Source: an uncultured Bartonella sp.
GTDB taxonomy: Bacteria; Pseudomonadota; Alphaproteobacteria; Rhizobiales; Rhizobiaceae
Direction of reading: 5' to 3'
DNA: 64,000 bases
NCBI RefSeq assembly: GCF_946479275.1
Contig: NZ_CAMLFE010000006.1
Span: 62,001 to 126,000, forward strand
This document shows positions 7,976-16,287 of the stretch, one piece after another. Position 1 is the stretch's first letter, and each line of letters begins with the position of its first letter. The position numbers and the translations under genes were made by a program. The notes beneath the pieces are model-generated. The model was not told the origin of the DNA. It did no database searches and saw nothing but the letters and a program-made list of their open reading frames with translations.

Positions 7976-9220
7976 TTAAAGCCGGTCGAGCAATTCTTTT
8001 GTCGGCCATGAATCGGCAGGAAGTCCCAAACGGAGCTGTTCCGTTCGCACTGCGTCGCGTGTCAGGATCCCATAAACCCCGTCGACCTTACCCATATCAT
8101 AACCACGGTCTGCAAGCTTTTGCTGCAATTGCTTCATTTCTTCGGTGGTTAACCCCGGTTCGGGATGGCCGATGTCAAAAGCCGGTGCACCGGCGAGGCG
8201 TGAAGCAAAATAGGCAACGGTTGTTGCATAGACAATCGATTTATTCCATTCGACAAAAATATCGAAATTGTCATAGGCAAGAAATGCCGGTCCCTTTCGG
8301 CCCATTGGCAACATAAGCGAAGCATCTCCGTTATCGGGTCCTAACGGGCCGTTAATACCGGTAACGCCCCAACTTGTCCATTGCGAATGGGGTTTGCGAT
8401 TTTGCCTGATGGCTTCTTGCCACGGCAGATCATCACGGGTGAGCCGCACCTCTTCAAGCCATGGTTCACCGCGCCGCCACCCGAGATCGCTCAACATATG
8501 GGCCGCTGTCATGATAGCATCGGCTACAGAACCTTTCAGGTCGATTTTACCGTCGCCATCGCCGTCAACACCGCGTTCCAGATAGTCCTTTGGCAAAAGT
8601 TGCATTTGACCGATTTCGCCAGCCCATGCACCGGTTGTTTCGGCATTGACAACGCCCTGATCGAAAAGTTTCAAGAGCGCAATCAATTGCGGGCGAAAGA
8701 GTTCCGGCCGTCTGCAATCATGGGAAAGGGTGAAAAGGGCATTTAACGTATCGAAATTGCCTTGCACTGCACCATAATCGGTTTCAAGCCCCCAAAAGGC
8801 TGCGATCACCGGTCCCGGAACCCCGTATTTTTCTTCGGCTTTTGCAAAAACATCGGAATATTTCTGCAAGTTTTCCTTGCCCTTTTTCAAACGTGCTTCA
8901 GGGATGACGCGTTTTGAAAATTCCGCAAATGTGAGATTGAAAATGGCCTGCTTGTTATCACGGTCAATAACCTTTTGGTCTATCGTTGCTTTTTTGAGTT
9001 CGTCGATAGCGTGTTCGCTCACACCCGCTTTGCGGGCTTCATCGGCTACATTCTCTCTGAATGTTTCGATTGGCGTGCCGCAGGCCTCGCGCGCAACTTT
9101 GGTTGCGACATCATCAGTCTGGGTTGCCGCCTCAGGTTCTTCAGCTTGTGAAAGCGGGCAGAAAACTGTCGCAAACAAGAATGTCGAAGCTGCCAGAATT
9201 GCCTGTCTTGTCTTGAACAT
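7976..9220 (-). CDS. Lytic murein transglycosylase (MltB type) with peptidoglycan-binding domain
   Basis: Periplasmic enzyme that cleaves the MurNAc-GlcNAc bond with formation of 1,6-anhydro-MurNAc. The 414-aa protein has a Sec signal peptide (cleavage near SQA-EE, residue 26), no lipobox, and an SLT_3 domain. The catalytic Glu is in FWGLETDYG (Glu146), with IGQMQLLPKDYLERGVDGDGDGKIDL as the family's second landmark. A PG_binding_1 repeat at about 345-410 carries the pattern LQQKLADRGYDMGKVDGVYG...TRDAV. It is the first of three wall hydrolases in this stretch. The lack of a lipobox fits the soluble alphaproteobacterial branch of the MltB family. Confidence 0.92.
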   Translation of the reverse strand: MFKTRQAILAASTFLFATVFCPLSQAEEPEAATQTDDVATKVAREACGTPIETFRENVADEARKAGVSEHAIDELKKATIDQKVIDRDNKQAIFNLTFAEFSKRVIPEARLKKGKENLQKYSDVFAKAEEKYGVPGPVIAAFWGLETDYGAVQGNFDTLNALFTLSHDCRRPELFRPQLIALLKLFDQGVVNAETTGAWAGEIGQMQLLPKDYLERGVDGDGDGKIDLKGSVADAIMTAAHMLSDLGWRRGEPWLEEVRLTRDDLPWQEAIRQNRKPHSQWTSWGVTGINGPLGPDNGDASLMLPMGRKGPAFLAYDNFDIFVEWNKSIVYATTVAYFASRLAGAPAFDIGHPEPGLTTEEMKQLQQKLADRGYDMGKVDGVYGILTRDAVRTEQLRLGLPADSWPTKELLDRL

Positions 9221-9366
9221 TTATTCTCATTCCTGCACTTTATGACGTTTAAAATGTCTTGTACCATTTTTTATCAGAAATAAAGAGGCATGCGTAATTC
9301 AATCGCAAGTCAAAGCGATATTTGCCCACTTGAGTAACACGATGTTTGCCCATTGTCTGATTGATA

Positions 9367-10197
9367 TTATTTTCCCGAAACATATTTTTGCCATTCGTCG
9401 CGGCTGCCGTAAAAGACGTTGATGTCGGCATCACCCTTGATACCGGGAACACGCCCCGTTCCGGTATATTGCCAGAATGTCCAAGGATGGGTGCCGTATT
9501 TTTCTTGCGGATGGCCGGCGACCGACCGGAGCCAGAACGAATAACCTTTTATTTGCGACAGGCCGTTTCGATCAAAGAAATCGACTGTTGTATAGATGAT
9601 GGGTTTCTTGCCATAATATTTTTCAACAATGGATAGGAAGACCTTCATTTCACTACGAACAGTATCTGCCGGTGGACGGATTTTGCATGTCGGTGAAGAA
9701 TCGTTCCACTCCATATCAAGAACGGGCGGCAGGGCCGTCGGGTCCTTTGGTACATTTCTGATGTACCATTTGGCCTGTTCGGAAGCGGGGCGGCAATAAT
9801 AGAAGAAATGATAGGCGCCGCGTGGCATACCGATTTCTTTTGTGCCATCCCAATTGTGGAGAAAATTGTCATCTACACGGTCGCCACCCTCTGTTGCTTT
9901 GATAAATGCAAAAGAAATACCGCTATGTTTGACCGCTGCCCAGTCGACTGCCTGTTGATATTTCGAGACATCGGTTCCATGAATGGGGTAATGCCATGGT
10001 GTAAGCTCGGTCCAGTCATGAGGTTTGCGATCATCAAAGCGGGGGGCATTGATTGGTCCCTTGGGTGTTGTGCCGGATGGTGGCACGATATCGCCAAGAT
10101 CATAAGACAAGGTTGTACAGCTTGTAAGCAACAGAGCCGAAGCAATTGATGTGAGTAATGTGCGCGCCAGTTTTTTAAAATTATCTTTAAACAACAA
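9367..10197 (-). CDS. Glycoside hydrolase family 25 (lysozyme-like) lipoprotein
   Basis: Predicted N,O-diacetylmuramidase of 276 aa. It has a lipoprotein signal with lipobox LLTSC (Cys27). The GH25 domain follows from about residue 70: GTDVSKYQQAVDW (the first conserved Asp), FAFIKATEGGDRVDDNF, PRGAYHFFYYCRPASEQAKWY, and PPVLDMEWNDSSP, which holds the catalytic D-x-E pair. It ends with FWQYTGTGRVPGI and DINVFYGS. GH25 enzymes are often phage-borne, but this one is a stand-alone lipoprotein among other cell-wall genes with no phage gene nearby, so a housekeeping role in wall turnover is more likely. Confidence 0.9.
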   Translation of the reverse strand: MLFKDNFKKLARTLLTSIASALLLTSCTTLSYDLGDIVPPSGTTPKGPINAPRFDDRKPHDWTELTPWHYPIHGTDVSKYQQAVDWAAVKHSGISFAFIKATEGGDRVDDNFLHNWDGTKEIGMPRGAYHFFYYCRPASEQAKWYIRNVPKDPTALPPVLDMEWNDSSPTCKIRPPADTVRSEMKVFLSIVEKYYGKKPIIYTTVDFFDRNGLSQIKGYSFWLRSVAGHPQEKYGTHPWTFWQYTGTGRVPGIKGDADINVFYGSRDEWQKYVSGK

Positions 10198-10286
10198 TTC
10201 AACACCTATCGGGCCCTAAAATTACTGTTCACCATTGCTAAAAATAGTAAAAGAATGGCATATAAATAAAAACTTTTGGAAAAAAT

Positions 10287-10643
10287 ATGAAAAAACTTCG
10301 TTGGCGTCGCATCATCGGTCTTTTTATTATCCTCATTCTCGTCGTTGCCGGTTTGTGGTGGGGATATTCATATTTTTTCAGGGATTCCGGTGAAATAAAT
10401 GGAGAAAAGGGCCTTCCTGAAGGTTCAGCCATAAGTTTGCCAAAAGTACCGCTTACACCATCGGATATGACAGAGGCACAAAAACAGGATGTCATTAATA
10501 AATTGATGGAAGACGCAAAAGCATCGGCCTTGAAAAGTGGTCAGAGCGAAGAACAGGCAGAAAATTTTGCTCGTGAATCGGGGGAGGTAGCGCGTCAGGC
10601 TATGAATCGTCCTTCCACGGTTGACGGGGATGAAGCACCGTAA
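10287..10643 (+). CDS. Hypothetical single-pass inner-membrane protein
   Basis: 118 aa: a basic cytoplasmic start (MKKLRWRR), one transmembrane helix (about residues 9-30, IIGLFIILILVVAGLWWGYSYF) and a hydrophilic tail. The tail contains a predicted helix (SDMTEAQKQDVINKLMEDAKASALKSG) rich in Glu, Lys and Gln and an acidic end. I do not recognise a family. It reads away from the GH25 gene, with about 90 bp between the two starts. A membrane-anchored helical tail suggests a scaffold or partner role, but that is guesswork. Confidence 0.65.
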   Translation: MKKLRWRRIIGLFIILILVVAGLWWGYSYFFRDSGEINGEKGLPEGSAISLPKVPLTPSDMTEAQKQDVINKLMEDAKASALKSGQSEEQAENFARESGEVARQAMNRPSTVDGDEAP

Positions 10644-10757
10644 GAATCAACTTCATTCTTATCATTTTGCGATATCAATTATCGACCTTGCCAAATAGTT
10701 GTTAATGCACCCGATCAAACAGAACAGTCTTACCAAATTCAAATTCAGGAAAACGGA

Positions 10758-11471
10758 ATGCCTTCATTATGGACACGCATTGGCGAGCTTATCAGCAACG
10801 TTGCTGGCGACGTATTGAATGCCATTGTCGAACGTGTGCGTACCTTCTTTGAAGGTGATCCGGAAACACGCAGACAAGTTGCATTTTCTGTTGCCATGAT
10901 TGCTTTATCGGCAAAAATGGCAAAAGCCGACGGCGTTGTAAGCGATGCCGAGGTCAAAGCATTTTATGAAATTTTTTCGGTTCCCGACCACGAGTTTCAT
11001 AATGTCGAACGTCTTTATAACCTCGCCAAACAGGACATTGCCGGATTTGATGTTTATGCGCGGCGGCTGTTCCGGCTTTGTCAGGAATCTGATTGTCAGG
11101 GACAATTATTGGAAGATGTTCTGGAAGGGCTTTTTTATATTGCCAAATCGGATGGCGTAATCCATCAGGACGAACTCGTTTTTTTGCGTGAAGTCTCCGA
11201 TATTTTCGGTTTTTCTCGTAAGCGGTTCAATATAATCAGTGCACGTCATGCTGTTGTCGGTGAAAGTGATCCGTGGCTGGTTTTAGGTTTGAAAAAAGGT
11301 ATAAGCTTCGAAGAAGCACGTAAACACTACCATGATCTCGTGCGCGAACACCACCCCGATAGGGTTATGGCACGCGGTTTACCAAAGGAATTTCTGGCTA
11401 TTGCCAATGAACGTCTGGCGGCTATTAATAACGCATGGGCTATCGTGCGTGAGGAGTTTGTTACGGCATGA
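10758..11471 (+). CDS. DjlA-like co-chaperone (TerB domain plus C-terminal J domain)
   Basis: 237 aa. Residues from about 45-150 form a TerB-like helical domain (AMIALSAKMAKADGVVSDAEVKAF and, in a second half, LFYIAKSDGVIHQDELVFL). The last 65 residues are a J domain with the DnaK-stimulating tripeptide in VREHHPDRVMARG. E. coli DjlA has the same order with an extra N-terminal membrane helix; here the N-terminus (MPSLWTRIGELISNVAG) is at most amphipathic, so this form may be cytoplasmic or peripherally bound. Its stop overlaps the start of the amidase gene by 4 bp (ATGA), so the two are co-translated. Confidence 0.87.
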   Translation: MPSLWTRIGELISNVAGDVLNAIVERVRTFFEGDPETRRQVAFSVAMIALSAKMAKADGVVSDAEVKAFYEIFSVPDHEFHNVERLYNLAKQDIAGFDVYARRLFRLCQESDCQGQLLEDVLEGLFYIAKSDGVIHQDELVFLREVSDIFGFSRKRFNIISARHAVVGESDPWLVLGLKKGISFEEARKHYHDLVREHHPDRVMARGLPKEFLAIANERLAAINNAWAIVREEFVTA

Positions 11472-12235
11472 CAATGCAACAGTTCAAAGCTGATTATCAG
11501 GGAGCAATTGTGCGCCCTTCACCCAACTTTGAGGAGCGTAAAGACGGCGCCAAACCGCAATTTCTTATTCTCCATTACACAGGTATGGAAAATGCCGAAA
11601 GTGCCGAACGCCTTTTATGTTCACCGGAAGCAAAAGTTTCAGCCCATTATGTTGTGGAAGAAGACGGGAAAGTCGTGCAACTGGTTCAAGAGGCTTATCG
11701 CGCGTGGCATGCCGGTGAAAGTTTCTGGCGGGGTATCACAGATGTTAATTCCCATTCAATCGGCATTGAAATTGTCAATGGCGGGCCTTTGTTGAACTTT
11801 CCCGATTATCCGGAAAAGCAGATTGAGTCGGTCATCAAACTTTGCAAGTCGATCATTGAAAAATATTCGATTGAACAGAGGAATGTACTGGCCCATTCCG
11901 ATATTGCCCCGCATCGCAAAACCGATCCGGGTGAAAAATTTCCTTGGGAAACACTTTTTAAGGCCGGTATTGGCCACTTTGTGCGTCCGGCCGCGATTTC
12001 CGGTGGACGCTTCATGACCAATGGTGAAAGCGGCAGACCGGTTGAAGCCTATCAATCAATGCTTGCTCTTTACGGTTACGGCATTGATATCACCGGTTCT
12101 TTTGACGAACGCACGCAACTGGTGACCAAAGCGTTTCAACGACATTTCAGACCGCAAAAGGTTGATGGTGTTGCGGATGTCTCAACCATCGACACACTTC
12201 ATCGCCTGCTTGGCACGTTGAAAAGCCTCACCTGA
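11468..12235 (+). CDS. N-acetylmuramoyl-L-alanine amidase (AmiD/Amidase_2 type) with PG-binding domain
   Basis: Zinc amidase that cuts the MurNAc-L-Ala bond. The 255-aa protein has an Amidase_2 fold with the first zinc His in FLILHYTGM, SAHYVVEEDGKVVQLV, WHAGESFWRG, NSHSIGIEIVNGG, and the second zinc site in LAHSDIAPHRKTDPGEKFPW. A peptidoglycan-binding repeat fills the C-terminus (YQSMLALYGYGIDITGSFDE...VTKAFQRHF...VDGVAD). No signal peptide is evident, unlike E. coli AmiD, so it may act in the cytoplasm on recycled anhydro-muropeptides like AmpD or use another export route. Start overlaps djlA by 4 bp. Confidence 0.88.
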   Translation: MTMQQFKADYQGAIVRPSPNFEERKDGAKPQFLILHYTGMENAESAERLLCSPEAKVSAHYVVEEDGKVVQLVQEAYRAWHAGESFWRGITDVNSHSIGIEIVNGGPLLNFPDYPEKQIESVIKLCKSIIEKYSIEQRNVLAHSDIAPHRKTDPGEKFPWETLFKAGIGHFVRPAAISGGRFMTNGESGRPVEAYQSMLALYGYGIDITGSFDERTQLVTKAFQRHFRPQKVDGVADVSTIDTLHRLLGTLKSLT

Positions 12236-12874
12236 AACGTAAAGTTTTTAAAAATATAATCGAAACAATTGAATGGCTATGCTTCAAGGGGGCGGCAGCC
12301 TGATATATTTTTAAAGCTTATAGCGTTTTTTATTCCTCTTTTTAGAGCGTTTCTTGCCTTGGCCGTTCATCTAATAAATCGCGGCTTTTTTCTCGGGAAA
12401 AATAGACCTATCCGGATTGTTCCGGATATTCGTCATTTATGAAAACCTTTTGAAGTTTTTGCGAGATTGAGATTTGTCCGGTCATAAGGCTGGCTGAGCC
12501 TCATGTGACTTTTGCTATCATCGATAAGACAATCATTGGTTTGTTTTGCTTCAAGTCGATCTTTTTTGTCGAATTTAAAAACAACTTGGCCGATTTTCAA
12601 ACCTGATTTTAATCAATGAAAACGCATTTTTAAAATATTTGAATGGACATTCAAGGGGTAGAACAGTTGGATTTTGTAATGTTATAAGTCGTTATGTCGG
12701 GGGTGTGGCTTGAGTGTTAAGGCATTCACAACTTATGCAATTGCGTGGCCGGAAATCCTTTTATTGCTTTCGATTTTTTGGAATTTCTTGTTTTTTCAGC
12801 CGTTTTCAAAATAGGGCGTTTTTCCATTTCTGAACGGTTCGGGACTATTGGACAATGAAGCAGCTTTTATTGGT
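12236..12874. other. Gene-free spacer upstream of rnpB
   Basis: About 640 bp with no reading frame I can support. Only the rnpB promoter at its right end is recognisable. Confidence 0.5.
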
Positions 12875-12902
12875 TTGCAGCCGGTCGTTTTTGTTTTATA
12901 AG
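12875..12902 (+). promoter_or_regulatory. rnpB promoter
   Basis: TTGCAG (12875-12880), 16-nt spacer, TATAAG (12897-12902). The predicted +1 near 12909 coincides with the first base of the RNase P P1 stem. Confidence 0.65.
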
Positions 12903-12909
12903 CTGCTTT

Positions 12910-13301
12910 GTCAGTTGGTCGGGCAGCCGCGCCTTCTCAATACCGAAAGGTGAAAGGTGAGGAAAGTCCGGGCTCCATGGAATAACGGTGCCGGATAACG
13001 TCCGGCGAGGGTAACCTCAGGGAAAGTGCCACAGAAATATACCGCCTGTTCAAACAGGTAAGGGTGAAAAGGCGGGGTAAGAGCCCACCGCGCATCCAGT
13101 AATGGATGTGGCAAGGTAAACCCCACCGGGAGCAAGACCGAATAGGAATGACACGCAAGCTTTGCTTGCAGCCGATTTCCGGGCCTGTCATTCGGGTAGG
13201 TTGCACGAGACGGGTGGTAACATCCGTACCAGATGAATGGCTGTCACGCGGAGTTTTAATCAAATTTCGCCATACAGAACCCGGCTTATAGACCAACTGA
13301 C
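12910..13301 (+). ncRNA. rnpB: RNase P RNA (type A)
   Basis: Catalytic RNA that matures tRNA 5' ends. The two ends pair over 11 bp as helix P1 (GTCAGTTGGTC at 12910-12920 with GACCAACTGAC at 13291-13301). Inside are the universal core blocks: GAGGAAAGTCCGGGCTCC (CR-I, near 12958-12975), CAGGGAAAGTGCCACAGAAA (CR-II), AGAGCCCACCGCGC, GGCAAGGTAAACCCCACC (CR-III region) and the 3' part with GTTGCACGAGACGGG and ACAGAACCCGGCTTATAG (CR-V). At about 392 nt it has the usual bacterial A-type size. It precedes mntH on the same strand. Confidence 0.97.
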
Positions 13302-13359
13302 ATTTTTCTTTGCGTTTTTTACCTTTATAGAATTCACAAATATTTTTATATGACCCCAA

Positions 13360-13405
13360 TTGACTGGATAGATCGTTAGAGCTAATGCAAAGCATTCGCA
13401 ATTAG
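13360..13405 (+). promoter_or_regulatory. mntH promoter with Mur/Fur-type operator
   Basis: TTGACT (13360-13365), 17-nt spacer, TAATGC (13383-13388). An imperfect dyad with arms CTAATGC and GCAATTAG (13382-13405) covers the -10 and the start of transcription. Its core TGCAAAGCATTCGCA resembles the boxes used by the manganese-responsive Fur homologue Mur in Rhizobiales. Repression of mntH by Mn2+ would follow; the family of the regulator is inferred from the gene controlled. Confidence 0.5.
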
Positions 13406-13418
13406 AAAGTTTTGTTGC

Positions 13419-14732
13419 ATGTCTCTTCAAGATGATAAATTCTCCCGTAAGTCCTCGCTCACCGAACGGACGTCGGAAGGCATTTCTGCAATGCTTGCCG
13501 GCAAGCGAAAGGGCGGACGTACATTTCTTCTCATGGTTGGGCCTGCCGTTATCGCCTCAATCGCCTATATGGATCCCGGTAATTTTGCGACCAATATTCA
13601 GGCCGGATCGGGCTATGGCTATACGTTGTTGTGGGTTGTGTTGCTCGCCAATCTTATTGCCATGCTGTTTCAGGCACTGTCGGCTAAAGTCGGCATTGTA
13701 ACCGGCCGCAACCTTGCTGAACTCTGCCGCGACAATCTGTCAAAACCTGTTGTTGTGGCAATGTGGATTATCAGCGAAATCGCTGCAATGGCAACCGACC
13801 TTGCCGAATTCCTCGGCGGTGCTATTGGCCTTGCCTTATTGTTCAATTTGCCGCTCATCGTCGGTATGATTATCACCGCGATTGTTACCTATGCGCTTTT
13901 GATGATTGATAGCCGCGGTTTCCGCCCGACAGAAATTCTGATCGGTATTCTGGTTTCGATTATCGGTCTTTGTTATCTTATTGAAATGGTCATCGCGCCG
14001 GTTGATTGGGAAGCTGCGGGGTTGCACCTTTTTACTCCGGAAATGCCTGATGCCAACGCTTTGCTTATTTCCGTCGGCATTATCGGTGCGACCGTTATGC
14101 CGCATGCGCTTTACCTCCACTCCGGCCTCACACAGGCACGTGCCAAAGTCCAGAGTGACAAGGATCGTCGCCAACTTGTGCGCTATTCCAACCGCGAAGT
14201 TATTGTTGCTCTTGCTATTGCTGGTATGGTCAATATGGCCATGGTTATTATGGCGGCAAGTACATTTCATGGTGCGCATAACGACATTGCCGAAATCGAT
14301 CAGGCCTATTACACATTGACACCGCTCCTCGGTATCGGTGCAGCAGGTGTTTTCCTCGTTTCGCTGATTGTTTCGGGTATTTCAAGTTCGGTTGTCGGCA
14401 CGATGGCAGGACAAATGGTTATGCAAGGGTTTGTCGGCTTCTACATACCGATATGGGTTCGCCGTCTTGTTACAATGATTCCTGCCTTTATCGTTGTGGC
14501 CCTTGGCGTCAACTCGACGGAAGCGCTGGTTGTCAGTCAGGTTATTCTTTCAATATCACTACCTGTCCCTATGATTGCGCTTCTCTACTTTAGTGGTCGC
14601 AAATCCATTATGGGGCAATTTTCAAACGGAATTGTTACTCAGATCGTTGCCATTCTTTCGGCAATTGTTGTTTTGATACTGAATTTTGTATTGCTCTTCA
14701 TGACATTCGGTTTAATACCGGAAATTTCGTGA
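13419..14732 (+). CDS. mntH: Nramp-family Mn2+/divalent metal:H+ symporter MntH
   Basis: Inner-membrane manganese importer of 437 aa with about 11 transmembrane helices. The metal-site motif DPGN is in IASIAYMDPGNFATNIQAG (helix 1) and the second one, MPH, in GATVMPHALYLHSGLTQAR (helix 6); both sets of ligands are intact. A 35-residue hydrophilic N-terminus precedes the first helix. The operator-like dyad just upstream fits Mn-dependent control. The gene sits between rnpB and rsmH, where mraZ is expected in a standard dcw layout. Confidence 0.95.
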   Translation: MSLQDDKFSRKSSLTERTSEGISAMLAGKRKGGRTFLLMVGPAVIASIAYMDPGNFATNIQAGSGYGYTLLWVVLLANLIAMLFQALSAKVGIVTGRNLAELCRDNLSKPVVVAMWIISEIAAMATDLAEFLGGAIGLALLFNLPLIVGMIITAIVTYALLMIDSRGFRPTEILIGILVSIIGLCYLIEMVIAPVDWEAAGLHLFTPEMPDANALLISVGIIGATVMPHALYLHSGLTQARAKVQSDKDRRQLVRYSNREVIVALAIAGMVNMAMVIMAASTFHGAHNDIAEIDQAYYTLTPLLGIGAAGVFLVSLIVSGISSSVVGTMAGQMVMQGFVGFYIPIWVRRLVTMIPAFIVVALGVNSTEALVVSQVILSISLPVPMIALLYFSGRKSIMGQFSNGIVTQIVAILSAIVVLILNFVLLFMTFGLIPEIS

Positions 14733-14857
14733 ATGAGGGGTTCAATCCTAACACTTCGTTAAGCATAACTGTGCGATAAAGAAGATTGACGCATTTTGAC
14801 CAATTGAAAAGTCGGGATGCGCCAATCGATTTTTAAACGTACTGTTAAAAGATAACG

Positions 14858-15883
14858 ATGCCAACTGTTAAGGATACTGGTTTTAAACGTCATATCCCTG
14901 TTTTACTTGAACCTGTTCTTGCGGGAATGGATGCTTGCGCCGGTAAAACAATTATCGACGGTACCTTTGGTGCAGGTGGTTATTCGCGCGCGCTCCTTGA
15001 TAAAGGAGCCAATGTCATTGCACTTGATCGGGATCCTGAAGCGATCCGTGACGGCGAAGCTCTGGTTGAAGAATATCGCCCACGATTGAAACTCGTTCAT
15101 ACAGAATTTTCCAATCTCGGCCATGTGACAGAAGATAAAGTTGACGGTGTTATTCTTGATATCGGCGTTTCGTCCATGCAGATTGACGAGGCAGAGCGCG
15201 GCTTCTCGTTCCAGAAAGATGGCCCCCTTGATATGCGTATGTCGGAATCGGGCTTTAGCGCAGCCGATGTTGTGAACACTATGAAGGTGAAAGACCTTAC
15301 ACGTATTTTCGGTCTTCTCGGGGAAGAACGCCATGCGGCACGCATTGCCAGAATGATTGTCGAAAGGCGTGAGAAAAAGCTGTTTTTGCGGACGTCTGAT
15401 CTTGCAGATGCTGTCGAGACATTGGTGGGGCGCAAACCCGGCGAGCATATCCATCCGGCAACAAGAATTTTTCAGGCCTTGCGCATTTACGTTAATGACG
15501 AGCTTCAGGAATTGGCCAAAGCGCTTGAAGCTGGCGAAGCGGTGTTGAAGCCGGGCGGGCGGCTTGGTGTTGTAACATTCCATTCACTTGAAGATCGCAT
15601 GGTCAAAAAGTTTTTCGCTCTCCGGTCAAAAGCGCGCGCGCAATCGCGCTATCTGCCGGTTCAAGAAACAGAAAAGCCGACATTTACGCTAAAAGTCAAA
15701 AGCGGCATTACCGCAGATGAAGCGGAGCTCGAATTTAACCCCCGTTCACGCTCCGCGCGCTTCCGTTTTGGCATCCGCACAGATGCCGACATTGCACCTC
15801 TTGATAAATCAATATTCGGACTTCCTGAACTAGCCCGATTTAATGCCCGAACTGATGCCCGAAATGATGGTAATAGAAAATGA
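14858..15883 (+). CDS. rsmH: 16S rRNA (cytosine-1402-N4)-methyltransferase RsmH
   Basis: Methylates C1402 in the ribosomal P site; first gene of the dcw cluster (old name mraW). The 341-aa protein begins [15 protein letters not shown], then the SAM motif [14 protein letters not shown] (residues 34-47), [60 protein letters not shown] and [13 protein letters not shown], all in family order. It overlaps ftsL by 4 bp. No mraZ precedes it. Confidence 0.96.
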   Translation: MPTVKDTGFKRHIPVLLEPVLAGMDACAGKTIIDGTFGAGGYSRALLDKGANVIALDRDPEAIRDGEALVEEYRPRLKLVHTEFSNLGHVTEDKVDGVILDIGVSSMQIDEAERGFSFQKDGPLDMRMSESGFSAADVVNTMKVKDLTRIFGLLGEERHAARIARMIVERREKKLFLRTSDLADAVETLVGRKPGEHIHPATRIFQALRIYVNDELQELAKALEAGEAVLKPGGRLGVVTFHSLEDRMVKKFFALRSKARAQSRYLPVQETEKPTFTLKVKSGITADEAELEFNPRSRSARFRFGIRTDADIAPLDKSIFGLPELARFNARTDARNDGNRK

Positions 15884-16287
15884 CAGTTTTTCGTACATTT
15901 GATATGATCTTGGTGGCTATTATGATTTGTGCAGCCGGTATCACCTACAAGGTGAAGTACGACGCACTGAAACGCATTGGTGAAGTCCAGCGTATCGAAC
16001 GACAAATTGTTGCCGAAAAAAACACCATCAACCTGCTGCATGCCGAATGGGCAATGATGATAGAGCCAGAACGTATGCAGGTATTGGCCACCCGTTATCA
16101 GGACCAACTCGGATTGCAGGTAACCGAACCCCGCCAGATTATCAAGTTGCAGGATATACCGGAACGGCTGCCAGACCAGATCGAAAATCTCATTAAGGAT
16201 GACGAGCTTGAAGAAAAGAATTCGCTGCTTGCCCGCAACGGCAACGCGAATATCGACAATATCGCAACAGGAAGTGTCCGGCCATGA
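15880..16287 (+). CDS. ftsL: Cell division protein FtsL
   Basis: Small bitopic divisome protein that forms the FtsQLB complex. At 135 aa it shows the expected plan: short cytoplasmic N-terminus, one transmembrane helix (residues about 8-24), a periplasmic heptad-rich helix ([23 protein letters not shown]), then the conserved [18 protein letters not shown]. Sequence identity in this family is low, so the call rests on this plan and on the position between rsmH and ftsI, both linked by ATGA overlaps. Confidence 0.88.
   Translation: MTVFRTFDMILVAIMICAAGITYKVKYDALKRIGEVQRIERQIVAEKNTINLLHAEWAMMIEPERMQVLATRYQDQLGLQVTEPRQIIKLQDIPERLPDQIENLIKDDELEEKNSLLARNGNANIDNIATGSVRP

Noticed and set aside
9367-10197. 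GH25 lysozyme as a prophage endolysin
   Set aside because: It has a lipoprotein signal and no holin, capsid, tail or integrase gene is present anywhere nearby.
12937-13401. Minus-strand reading frames across 12.9-13.4 kb
   Set aside because: They lie on the complement of the RNase P RNA gene, whose conserved core and P1 stem are unmistakable.
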